This document shows, one piece after another, positions 6,862 to 13,426 of a stretch of DNA of 15,440 bases. The DNA is from Candidatus Omnitrophota bacterium (GTDB taxonomy: Bacteria; Omnitrophota; Gorgyraeia; Zapsychrales; Zapsychraceae). Under the pieces are notes generated by a model. That model was not told the origin of the DNA. It did not search any database and saw only the letters and a list, made by a program, of their open reading frames with translations. The stretch is taken from NCBI GenBank assembly GCA_030634235.1, contig DAOWBD010000009.1, positions 1 through 15,440 of the forward strand. Direction: 5' to 3'. The number at the start of each line of letters is the position of its first letter. The stretch's first letter is position 1. The translations under genes were made by a program, and so were the position numbers.

Positions 6862-7776
6862 ATGTTGCAAAACAGAAGGATTAACGATAGTCTATTATTT
6901 GTGTCGAACGTGAAACGAGGGGTCATATTTGAAGTTATTATCAAGACGATCTTAGCGAATACAGGGAATATTGAGATCCTCAAGGGTCTTCTGCTCAACG
7001 CCGGGGTCGCGCAAGACGCGATCATCGAATGCGCGCAATGGCCGCACACCACGTTATCGGTGTTTTTTCGATCGAGGCCTAAGGCGCTGTCATTAAAAGG
7101 CAAGCTGCGTGCGTTTCATCTCAGCGATGTTTCCGTTATTTTGAAGTCCCTCGAGAAGAAAGACTGGCAGACGAAATGGAAGACAGAGTTCAAGCCGTTC
7201 TCTTTGACAAAAACCTTTGAGGTCATTCCTTTGCGGTATAAACATAAGCGCCGGATCCGCACAAAGGTGCCAATTTATATCGACACCGATCTCGCCTTCG
7301 GCACGGGTCTGCACGCGACGACGAGGTTCATGGCGCAGTTCATTGACCGTAGCAAGGGCAAGTTCGAAAGTTTCCTGGACCTCGGAACCGGGACCGGCAT
7401 TCTGGCCATGATCGCGCAAAAGTGCGGGGCCGTCGACATTAAAGCCGTTGATATCTGCGAAGATGCCGTGAAGGTGGCCAGGAGAAATTGCCTTGAAAAT
7501 GACTGCGCCGGTATCGACGTTCAAATGGCGGACGTGCAAAAGAACCGGTCTAAGAAGCAATATGATTTTGTCGCAGCGAATATCTTGACCCAGGAACTGA
7601 TCCGAATGGCGGATAAGATCATTAGCCGTGTTAAGCCGGGAAAATATCTGGCCGTCTCCGGGATCTCGCTGAGCAATTATGACGTCTTCCGGCTGGCCTA
7701 CGCGCAGTATCCGCTGCGTTGCGTTAAGATAGAAAAAGGTGAGGGATGGGCCGCGATTCTTTACAAAAAGATTTAG
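6862..7776 (+). CDS. prmA: ribosomal protein L11 methyltransferase
   Basis: This protein of about 304 residues (E. coli PrmA has 293) should trimethylate ribosomal protein L11 with S-adenosylmethionine in the cytoplasm. The linker motif DWQTKWKTEFKPF (101-113), FGTGLHATTR (146-155), the SAM-binding LDLGTGTGIL (172-181), the acidic VDICEDA segment (196-202) and VAANIL (237-242) together are characteristic. The N-terminal domain (about 23-95) is divergent, as is usual for the L11-recognition part. The start is uncertain: ATG 6862 (also TTG 6859) has no visible ribosome binding site. GTG codons at 6901 and 6910 are alternatives that would still leave the recognisable domain intact. The 3' end overlaps the next gene by 31 bp. 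Confidence 0.88.
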   Translation: MLQNRRINDSLLFVSNVKRGVIFEVIIKTILANTGNIEILKGLLLNAGVAQDAIIECAQWPHTTLSVFFRSRPKALSLKGKLRAFHLSDVSVILKSLEKKDWQTKWKTEFKPFSLTKTFEVIPLRYKHKRRIRTKVPIYIDTDLAFGTGLHATTRFMAQFIDRSKGKFESFLDLGTGTGILAMIAQKCGAVDIKAVDICEDAVKVARRNCLENDCAGIDVQMADVQKNRSKKQYDFVAANILTQELIRMADKIISRVKPGKYLAVSGISLSNYDVFRLAYAQYPLRCVKIEKGEGWAAILYKKI

Positions 7777-8183
7777 GAGGAAAAGATCTCCGTCGGGAAA
7801 TGCTCCGGCTGAAGATCTTCGAAAAAGATATCAAGGAGACCTTTGTTCGCTCTTCGGGCCCCGGCGGGCAGAACGTCAATAAGGTTTCCACGTGCGTCGT
7901 TCTGATGCACGGCCCGACGAAGATACAGGTCAAGTGCAGCCACGAACGTTCCCAGGGCCTGAACCGTTACAAGGCGCGTCGCCTGTTGATCGCGAAGATC
8001 GAGCAGAAGAGGCGCCAAGCGAAGCAGAAGGAAATCGACGAGCGCCAGAAAAAGAAGCGGCAAAACCGTAAGCGGTCGAAAGCAGCCAAGGAAAGAATGC
8101 TTGAGTCGAAGAAGGAAACATCCAAAAAGAAAAAGGCCCGGCAAAGGATCATGCCGCATAAATTAGACGGGATGTCATTCTGA
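7746..8183 (+). CDS. ArfB-like peptide chain release factor family protein (GGQ domain)
   Basis: This 145-residue protein has the catalytic core of class I release factors: VRSSGPGGQNVNKVSTCV (34-51) with GGQ at 40-42, whose Gln is normally methylated and positions water for peptidyl-tRNA hydrolysis. It lacks the codon-recognition domains of RF1 and RF2. The tail from about residue 85 is extremely rich in Lys, Arg and Gln, like the tail ArfB/ICT1 proteins insert into the empty mRNA channel. It probably releases stalled ribosomes or peptidyl-tRNA. The N-terminal extension before the GGQ core matches the layout of this release-factor-like family, so start 7746 (with AAGGTGAGGG just upstream) is preferred over ATG 7801. 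The gene overlaps prmA by 31 bp, suggesting coupled expression of two ribosome-directed functions. Confidence 0.85.
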   Translation: MGRDSLQKDLGGKDLRREMLRLKIFEKDIKETFVRSSGPGGQNVNKVSTCVVLMHGPTKIQVKCSHERSQGLNRYKARRLLIAKIEQKRRQAKQKEIDERQKKKRQNRKRSKAAKERMLESKKETSKKKKARQRIMPHKLDGMSF

Positions 8184-8194
8184 CACCCTCATCG

Positions 8195-8222
8195 TTGCGT
8201 CGCTGACGATCTATGATATGAT
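8195..8222 (+). promoter_or_regulatory. candidate promoter for apbE
   Basis: TTGCGT (8195-8200) and TATGAT (8217-8222) are 16 bp apart, in the 113-bp gap before apbE. The rest of the gap shows nothing definite. The match is modest. Confidence 0.35.
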
Positions 8223-8296
8223 GAAATGGTCGAAAAAGGCTCCGTGATCATGGAAACAAGGTTATTACACAAAAGCGGGGATGAACGGTAATTACC

Positions 8297-9373
8297 ATGC
8301 GTAAAAACAATATTAAGTTTACATGTCTGGTCATTGTTGCTTTGAGCGTTTCGGCTGTCGAACTCGGATGCGAACGCGAGCAAAAGAGCGCGCCGAAAAA
8401 GCAGCAGAAGAAGAAAGAGGAGAAGAACAAGTACAGCGAAACAAAAATGTTAATGGGCACGGTCGTCCAGATGGATGTCTGTCTCGACCAAGCCGGCATG
8501 TCCGAGATCAAGAGCGCTTACGAAGATGCCTGGAAAAGACTCAAGGATGTCTCTGAGCGGATGAGCCTTTCGGGCAGTTTAAGCGACATCACCAAGCTCA
8601 ATCATTCGGCCCGTGAAGCCGTTTCCGTCGAGGAAGATACCTATTACGTGCTTAAACGATCCATTGACTTCTCGCGCTCGACGAAGGGGGCCTTTGATGT
8701 CACGGTTTGGCCTTTGATGAACCTGTGGCGCAAGAGCGAACGCAACAATGTTGTGCCGGAAAAGCTGCTGATCCGAAGAGTTCAATTCGCGGTCGGTTTT
8801 GAAAATATTCAATTGCTTGGCAATCACCGTGTCAGGCTTTTGAATCAATGGTCGAAAATGGATCTGGGCGCCATTGCCAAAGGTTATGCGGTCGACGAGG
8901 CAGCACGCGTTTTCCGGCAACACGGGATTGAACGTTTTTTCATTGATGCCGGCGGGGATGTTTATGCCGGAGGAAGAAATTGTTCCGGGGAAACCTGGCA
9001 GATCGGTATTCGCGACCCGCAGGATGGATCGAAAATCATCGATATCGTCAAGGTTGAGCACCAGGCCATCGCGACGTCGGGAGATTATGAGCAGTACTAT
9101 GAGATCCAGGGCCAGAAGTGGTCCCACATTATCAACCCCGTTACGGGGTATCCGCAAAAAGGTGTTATCAGCGCGTCGGTGATCGCTCCCACCGCGCTTG
9201 AAGCGGACGCTTTAGCGACAACTTTGTGCGTATTAGGCGGCGTTTCGGGAACCGAGCATATCGATGCCTTAACCGACGAGCCGCGGGCAAGCCTTATTAT
9301 TACAAAGCTGCCATCCGGTGACATCAAGAGATACGAAAGCGCTGGATACAAAGAATATAAACACACGGAATAA
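8297..9373 (+). CDS. apbE: FAD:protein FMN transferase, probable lipoprotein
   Basis: This 358-residue ApbE should transfer FMN from FAD onto a Ser or Thr of target proteins outside the cytoplasm, such as subunits of Rnf or Na+-NQR complexes; no target lies in this window. The signal segment (about 7-22) ends in VELGC with Cys25, an imperfect lipobox (Glu where Leu is usual). A very Lys/Glu/Gln-rich linker (26-50) follows. Family motifs are LMGTVVQMDV (52-61), GAFDVTVWPL (131-140), DLGAIAKGYAVD (189-200), DAGGDVYAGG (217-226), HIINPVTGYP (277-286) and EADALATTL (302-310), which supplies the metal-binding Asp/Thr. The ribosome binding site is weak. The next gene starts 21 bp later, so it may be cotranscribed with the phosphorylase, although the functions do not obviously connect. 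Confidence 0.9.
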   Translation: MRKNNIKFTCLVIVALSVSAVELGCEREQKSAPKKQQKKKEEKNKYSETKMLMGTVVQMDVCLDQAGMSEIKSAYEDAWKRLKDVSERMSLSGSLSDITKLNHSAREAVSVEEDTYYVLKRSIDFSRSTKGAFDVTVWPLMNLWRKSERNNVVPEKLLIRRVQFAVGFENIQLLGNHRVRLLNQWSKMDLGAIAKGYAVDEAARVFRQHGIERFFIDAGGDVYAGGRNCSGETWQIGIRDPQDGSKIIDIVKVEHQAIATSGDYEQYYEIQGQKWSHIINPVTGYPQKGVISASVIAPTALEADALATTLCVLGGVSGTEHIDALTDEPRASLIITKLPSGDIKRYESAGYKEYKHTE

Positions 9374-9394
9374 ACTTTCAAAGGGGGCAATCAT

Positions 9395-11422
9395 TTGAAT
9401 CGCACCACCACGCAAGAAACATCTTTCAGTTATAAGAATTTTACCGCAACGATCGAAGGCTTCGACGAAAACTATAAGACGGACATCAACCAGGACAGTT
9501 ACTTCGGCTTTCCCGTCGAGACTATTTTTGATATCGAGCGATCGCTTCTTTCCCGCAAGGAGAAAAGCGTCGCGTATTTCTCGATGGAATTCGGTATTGC
9601 CCCGAGCATTTACAATTCCTTCCTCCTCACGCACCCGATGTCGGAGCAGAACCAGTTCTATTCGCACGAAGTGTTTTCCAATTACTGGTTATGCGATTAC
9701 CTCTTTCGGGTCAATACGGACAAGATGCTCGACATCCCGATCTACGGCGGAGGATTAGGGGTCCTCGCCGGCGACGCGATTAAAAGCTCGGCAGACCTCG
9801 GATGTTCCGTCACCGGCATCGGCATTCTCTGGAACAAGGGTTATTTCAAACAAAACTTTTGGTATAAGCACGGGCAGGTTCCCGAGGAGCTGACGTGGGA
9901 CCCGTCGACTTATCCGGGGTTGGTTCCGCTTGAAAATATTGTCACGATCGAAACGAAGGAGGGGCCGCTTCATCTGCGCCTTTGGAAATACTACGTGTAC
10001 AGTTACGATCGAAGCCACGCTTGCCCGATCATCCTGCTCGATTCGAATCTCGAGAAAAACCCGCCTTCATTCCGAAAATTAACGGATCAGTTGTACCGCA
10101 GCGACGATGTTTGGTGGAAGATCTTTCAACGTCTTATTTTAGGGGTCGGCGGGGTCAAGGCGCTTGAAAGCCTCGGGTATGACATCGACCGGTACCACCT
10201 CAATGAAGGCCACGCGGCATTCGCGCTGGCGGAGAAATATATTTCTCTCAACAACAAAGATGAGTTTGCCAAATGTCAGGAACAATTTGCATATACCTGC
10301 CATACGCCGGTTGCCGCCGGACACGACCGTTTTTCGATCCACGATATCACACGCGTATTGAACGATGACTATGTCCAAGCCGCCTGTACTTTAGGAAAAG
10401 AATCGGAGAACTCCGATCAAATTAATTTGACCTACATGTGCCTGAACAATTGCCAGAAAGTCAACGCGGTTGCCATCAAGCACGGCGAGATCACGCGGTT
10501 GCAGTTTCCTAATTTCGCCCCGAAAATACGTTCGATCACCAACGGCGTCCACATGCATACGTGGCTGTCCGAATCTTTTCGCGGGCTGTTTGACCGGTAT
10601 AAATCGACGCTGGGGGATTGGAGGAAGAATCCCGAGAACCTAAAGAAGGTCAATGAATTGAAAAGTGACGCGCAATTTCGAAGCGATATCTTCAGTGCGC
10701 ACCAGGTGAATAAAAAAGGCCTCGTCGAAACGCTTGCGCGCTGGGGCTTAAAGGAAGATGTCTTAACGATTGGCTGGGCTCGACGGATCGCCGGGTACAA
10801 ACGGCCCGCGCTTATTTTTCATAAGGTCGAGCAGCTCTTAAAGATTGCTTATGAAGTCGGCCCCTTGCAGGTCGTCCTAGCGGGCAAGGCGCATCCAAAT
10901 GACGATATCGGGTCGGCGCATATCGAAGAGATCCTCGACCATATCGACCAGCTTAATGACCACCGCAAGGTGATCAAGGTGCTGATTCTGGAAAACTACG
11001 ACACGTATTTTGGAAAACTTCTGACGAATTCCGTTGATGTCTGGCTCAACAATCCGCTGCCACCGTTCGAAGCTTCGGGAACCAGTGGCATGAAGGCGAT
11101 CATGAACGGGGTCGTTCAGGTTAGCACGCTCGACGGTTGGGTCGTTGAAGCGGTCAACGATGATATCGGCTGGATCTTCGGGTATCAGCATTCCGGTTCC
11201 GAGATCGGCCAGGAAATGGACCTAAGGCTGGATAAAGATTCCAGCGAGCTTTACGCTGTGTTGAGGGAGGTGACGAAATTGTATTATCAGACCAACCGGG
11301 AAGGGACGGTCGACGTCCAGAGCCCCTGGATCGATAAGATGATCCATTGTGTCGGTCGTAGCGCCTTTTTCAATACTCAGCGAATGATGCAAGAGTATAT
11401 AAAAGAAATGTGGCAGATGTGA
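9395..11422 (+). CDS. glgP: alpha-glucan (glycogen/starch) phosphorylase
   Basis: This 675-residue PLP enzyme of glycosyltransferase family 35 should release glucose-1-phosphate from glycogen-like glucans. Motifs in order: YFSMEFGIAPSIYN (61-74), YGGGLGVLAGD (117-127), GIGILWNKGYF, YHLNEGHAAFAL, CHTPVAAGHDRF, NGVHMHTW, GWARRIAGYKRP, VVLAGKAHPND, and the PLP-lysine motif EASGTSGMKAIMNG with Lys567. It belongs to the shorter bacterial subfamily (about 700 residues) and not the 800+ residue classical type. The roughly 40-residue segment between SMEFG and YGGGLG (about 73-113) is, as I recall, normal for one branch of that subfamily. Start is TTG at 9395, chosen because AAAGGGGG (9379-9386) lies 8 nt upstream and no ATG is suitably placed. 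The TTG may lower expression. The glycolytic link to the gpmA gene in this window is only thematic. Confidence 0.9.
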   Translation: MNRTTTQETSFSYKNFTATIEGFDENYKTDINQDSYFGFPVETIFDIERSLLSRKEKSVAYFSMEFGIAPSIYNSFLLTHPMSEQNQFYSHEVFSNYWLCDYLFRVNTDKMLDIPIYGGGLGVLAGDAIKSSADLGCSVTGIGILWNKGYFKQNFWYKHGQVPEELTWDPSTYPGLVPLENIVTIETKEGPLHLRLWKYYVYSYDRSHACPIILLDSNLEKNPPSFRKLTDQLYRSDDVWWKIFQRLILGVGGVKALESLGYDIDRYHLNEGHAAFALAEKYISLNNKDEFAKCQEQFAYTCHTPVAAGHDRFSIHDITRVLNDDYVQAACTLGKESENSDQINLTYMCLNNCQKVNAVAIKHGEITRLQFPNFAPKIRSITNGVHMHTWLSESFRGLFDRYKSTLGDWRKNPENLKKVNELKSDAQFRSDIFSAHQVNKKGLVETLARWGLKEDVLTIGWARRIAGYKRPALIFHKVEQLLKIAYEVGPLQVVLAGKAHPNDDIGSAHIEEILDHIDQLNDHRKVIKVLILENYDTYFGKLLTNSVDVWLNNPLPPFEASGTSGMKAIMNGVVQVSTLDGWVVEAVNDDIGWIFGYQHSGSEIGQEMDLRLDKDSSELYAVLREVTKLYYQTNREGTVDVQSPWIDKMIHCVGRSAFFNTQRMMQEYIKEMWQM

Positions 11423-11426
11423 GTTG

Positions 11427-11528
11427 TTATGAATAGGCGAAGTATTTTCTCTCCGCCCGTTTTGTCACCGCATCCTAATCGAAGGTGCCAAACCGGAAGC
11501 TCCGAGAAAACACTTCGCCCTTTCATAA
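11427..11528 (+). repeat. long imperfect hairpin, unit 1 of a paired inverted element
   Basis: The left arm 11427-11451 pairs with 11504-11528 over 25 positions: TTATGAA with TTCATAA, a 2x2 internal loop, GGCGAAGT with ACTTCGCC, one A-C mismatch, and TTTTCTC with GAGAAAA, 22 Watson-Crick pairs in all. The loop is 52 nt. It begins 5 bp after the phosphorylase stop but is not followed by a T-run, so it is not a typical intrinsic terminator. Its loop and right arm are homologous to unit 2 in the opposite orientation. Confidence 0.7.
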
Positions 11529-11561
11529 TCGGGATGAAGTTCGAGAAGAAAAAAAGTACAC

Positions 11562-11686
11562 GTCCCTATTTTTCCGAATGCGAATATCCGGAGTGTTTTG
11601 CCTGAACTTCCGGCTTGGCGCATTCGATTCACCATAGCGACAAGACGGGTGAAGGCGAAATGCTCCGGATGTTCGTATAACGGGAC
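11562..11686 (+). repeat. long imperfect hairpin, unit 2 of a paired inverted element
   Basis: The arm 11578-11602 pairs with 11654-11678 over all 25 positions: 20 Watson-Crick pairs plus five G-U pairs when read as plus-strand RNA. An outer GTCCC (11562-11566) also pairs with GGGAC (11682-11686). The loop is 51 nt and holds a small TTCACC/GGTGAA inverted repeat. The structure ends 16 bp before the thyA ATG, so it would form the 5' leader of a thyA transcript reading through from upstream. On the minus strand it is followed by a run of seven T (complement of 11549-11555). Confidence 0.7.
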
Positions 11687-11702
11687 TATTTAAAACAAGC
11701 CA

Positions 11703-12518
11703 ATGAAACAATATCTTGATCTAGTCAAATATGTTTTTAAGAATGGTGAACAAAGGGAAGACCGGACGGGCACCGGGGCGATATCGGTCTTTGGATATCA
11801 AACCAAATGCGACCTGCGCAAAGGGTTCCCTTTACTGACGACCAAAAAAGTCCTCTTTAGCGCGGTCGTCCACGAGTTGTTATGGTTTCTCAAGGGCTCG
11901 ACGAATATCAATGAGGGCTTAAAAGAGTTCACGCCGATCTGGAATGCCTGGGCCGATGAAAACGGGGAATTAGGCCCCGTCTACGGATACCAATGGCGCA
12001 AGTGGGAACGGTTCATCCAAGATGAGGCTTCGGGCAAGTATTGCAAGGAATCTGTTGACCAGATCCAGGCCGCGATCGATACGATCAAGAACGACCCTTC
12101 CTCCAGAAGGATTATTGTCAGCGCGTGGAACGTCGGCGACATTAACCGCATGGCCTTGCCGCCGTGTCACGCGTTCTTTCAATTTTACGTGATCAATGGC
12201 CGTTTAGACTGCCAGCTCTACCAGCGTTCGGCGGATATCGCGCTGGGCGTACCGTTTAATATTGCCAGTTACGCCTTGCTGCTGACGATGGTCGCCCAGG
12301 AATGCGGCTTAACTCCCGGGATCTTTGTCCACACGCTGGGCGATGCCCATATTTACCTGAATCACGTCGACGGTTTAAAAGAACAGCTGGCACGCTCGCC
12401 CAAAACCCTGCCGCAAATAAAGCTCGCCAAGAAGCCTGTCATCGAGATAACGTTCGATGATATCGAATTGACCGGGTACAAACATGATCCTTTCATTAAA
12501 TTCCCAATTGCAGTATAA
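11703..12518 (+). CDS. thyA: thymidylate synthase
   Basis: This 271-residue ThyA (264 in E. coli) methylates dUMP to dTMP with methylenetetrahydrofolate and yields dihydrofolate. The family motifs are clear: EDRTGTGAISVFG (19-31), FPLLTTKKV (42-50), HELLWFLKGSTNI (57-69), the phosphate-binding DPSSRRI (131-137), the catalytic LPPCHAFFQFYV with Cys155, RSADIALGVPFNIASYA (175-191, with Asn186 contacting the pyrimidine), and HTLGDAHIYLNH (210-221). There is no clear ribosome binding site before ATG 11703 (AACAAGCCA), and the upstream leader holds a long hairpin that ends 16 bp away. folA follows after a 45-bp AT-rich gap, a common pairing because ThyA is the main source of dihydrofolate. It is also a functional counterpart to the uracil-DNA glycosylase at 1236-1853. 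Confidence 0.95.
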   Translation: MKQYLDLVKYVFKNGEQREDRTGTGAISVFGYQTKCDLRKGFPLLTTKKVLFSAVVHELLWFLKGSTNINEGLKEFTPIWNAWADENGELGPVYGYQWRKWERFIQDEASGKYCKESVDQIQAAIDTIKNDPSSRRIIVSAWNVGDINRMALPPCHAFFQFYVINGRLDCQLYQRSADIALGVPFNIASYALLLTMVAQECGLTPGIFVHTLGDAHIYLNHVDGLKEQLARSPKTLPQIKLAKKPVIEITFDDIELTGYKHDPFIKFPIAV

Positions 12519-12539
12519 TAATAATATATAAAAATTAAT

Positions 12540-12551
12540 TCAAATATTTGA
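12540..12551. repeat. perfect 12-bp palindrome in the thyA-folA gap
   Basis: TCAAATATTTGA (12540-12551) lies in an AT-rich 45-bp gap, 12 bp before folA. A TATAAT at 12514-12519 overlaps the thyA stop, but its -35 partner is poor. The palindrome could be an operator or simply a product of AT-rich composition. Confidence 0.35.
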
Positions 12552-12563
12552 TTCATTTTTAAT

Positions 12564-13115
12564 ATGATACCACTTAATATTGTTGTCGCACTCGATACCA
12601 AAAACGGCATAGGGAAGGATGGCGAGCTCCCCTGGGACTTGACCGGAGATCTCAAGCATTTTCGCGAGGTCACCTCGACCACGCGCTCTCCGAAAAAGAA
12701 AAATGTCGTTGTCATGGGAAGGAAGACCTGGGATTCCATTCCTGGCGAATACCGGCCCCTTCCTGAGCGGACAAATGTCGTTTTGACAAAAAATATTGGC
12801 GTGCGATTTCCTGAAGGCGTGTTGAAGGCCGACAGCTTCGACCAGGTCATGAAGATGGCGAATAATGATAAACTCAAGAACATTATCGAGACCATCTTTG
12901 TAATCGGAGGGCAGCAAGTTTATGAAGAGGCGATCAAATATCCGGAATGTGAAAAGCTCTATATCACGCATGTTCATAACACCTTTAACTGTGACACTTT
13001 TTTTCCATCCTTTAATGATGCATTCAAATCTGTTCAGGCTTCCGAGGAGCATAAGGAAGACCTGATTACCTACCATTTTGAAGAGTACAAGCGACGTAAC
13101 GGGGAATCTTCTTAG
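12564..13115 (+). CDS. folA: dihydrofolate reductase
   Basis: This 183-residue FolA reduces dihydrofolate to tetrahydrofolate with NADPH, closing the cycle opened by ThyA. Seen: the N-terminal strand LNIVVALD, the NGIGKDGELPW Met20-loop equivalent (14-24), the substrate acid Asp29 in GDLKHF, the NADPH-binding GRKTWDSIP (52-60), RTNVVLTKN (69-77), VIGGQQVYEEAI (113-124), and YITHVHNTFNCDTFFP (133-148). It is longer than the 159-residue E. coli enzyme. Small insertions are visible around 40-47 (SPKKKN) and 97-110. ATG 12564 follows TTTTTAAT, so there is no good ribosome binding site. Translation may depend on coupling to thyA or on an unstructured AT-rich leader. The next gene is about 125 bp or more away. 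Confidence 0.93.
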   Translation: MIPLNIVVALDTKNGIGKDGELPWDLTGDLKHFREVTSTTRSPKKKNVVVMGRKTWDSIPGEYRPLPERTNVVLTKNIGVRFPEGVLKADSFDQVMKMANNDKLKNIIETIFVIGGQQVYEEAIKYPECEKLYITHVHNTFNCDTFFPSFNDAFKSVQASEEHKEDLITYHFEEYKRRNGESS

Positions 13116-13126
13116 CCCCGGGTTTT
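13100..13126 (+). terminator. weak candidate terminator at the end of folA
   Basis: CGGGG (13100-13104) pairs with CCCCG (13116-13120) around an 11-nt loop that contains the folA stop, followed by GGTTTT. The stem has only five pairs and the T-run is short, so termination efficiency is doubtful. Confidence 0.3.
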
Positions 13127-13240
13127 GTATGATCTGTCTTAAGCCAGAAATTTGAATAAAATTCATTTTAGGGATTTATTTTGAAATAAAAAATTGAAAG
13201 CGTTTTCACTTTTGGTCCGGATCTTATTTAAGGTATTGAT
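13116..13240. other. AT-rich intergenic stretch with several small palindromes
   Basis: Between folA and the small ORF the base composition is clearly more AT-rich than in the genes. It contains TGAATAAAATTCA (13153-13165, 5-bp arms), TTTATTT/AAATAAA (13175-13190, 7-bp arms around TG) and the operator-like TGAAAGCGTTTTCA (13195-13208). I could not find a convincing -35/-10 pair. Confidence 0.5.
13195..13208. promoter_or_regulatory. LacI-family (cre-like) operator candidate
   Basis: TGAAAGCGTTTTCA fits the published CcpA cre pattern TGWAANCGNTNWCA at every defined position. It also has the general LacI/GalR form of two half-sites around a central CG. No LacI-family regulator gene is in the window and the organism is unlikely to have a Bacillus-type CcpA, so binding is inferred only from the motif. 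Confidence 0.35.
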
Positions 13241-13426
13241 ATGAATGGACTTGGAAGTATTTTCTCGGATTATTATTTTTATTTTTTTATTGTCCTGATT
13301 ATCGTTATTTTGAGTTTTATAGGGTATACTTGTTACATATCTGTGAGTTGGTTCCCGAACCTGAATAGAAAGAGGGTAAAGGGAAATTGTGCCAATATGA
13401 TATGCCATGTTAAAAGCTGCCAATAA
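13241..13426 (+). CDS. possible small single-pass membrane protein
   Basis: ATG 13241 follows TAAGGT with 7 nt spacing and opens 61 codons. Residues about 11-36 are strongly hydrophobic and aromatic (YFYFFIVLIIVILSFIGY). A short basic tail (NRKRVKG) suggests a cytoplasmic C terminus, and three cysteines lie in the last third (49, 55, 60). I recognise no family. Its last 20 bases overlap the start of the REC-EAL gene in another frame, so it could couple translation of that gene, which lacks a good ribosome binding site of its own. Low GC and short length mean it could equally be a chance open frame in an AT-rich leader. Confidence 0.4.
   Translation: MNGLGSIFSDYYFYFFIVLIIVILSFIGYTCYISVSWFPNLNRKRVKGNCANMICHVKSCQ

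Noticed and set aside
7773..8159. 128-codon minus-strand frame opposite the release factor gene
   Set aside because: Its Leu-rich product is the antisense of a Lys/Arg/Gln-rich tail, a common artefact, and there is no ribosome binding site.
8191..8210. Terminator after the release factor gene (ATCGT with ACGAT)
   Set aside because: The stem has only five Watson-Crick pairs and no T-run follows.
9467..9740. Novel insertion in the phosphorylase between SMEFG and YGGGLG
   Set aside because: A segment of this length and style (HEVFSN...) is, from memory, normal in one branch of the short bacterial alpha-glucan phosphorylases, so it is not treated as new.
11504..11560. Intrinsic terminator of glgP formed by hairpin 1
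   Set aside because: The 3' arm is followed by TCGGGATGAAG and not a T-run; the stem is long, with a 52-nt loop, unlike standard terminators.
11427..11686. Integron attC site or tRNA gene in the paired hairpins
   Set aside because: The GTTRRRY/RYYYAAC core sites of attC are not present at the arm ends, and no cloverleaf with a T-arm motif (GTTCRA) and CCA-compatible acceptor could be drawn.
11523..11711. 62-codon minus-strand frame across the hairpin region
   Set aside because: It has no ribosome binding site or recognisable domain, and its sequence is explained by the inverted structural repeat.
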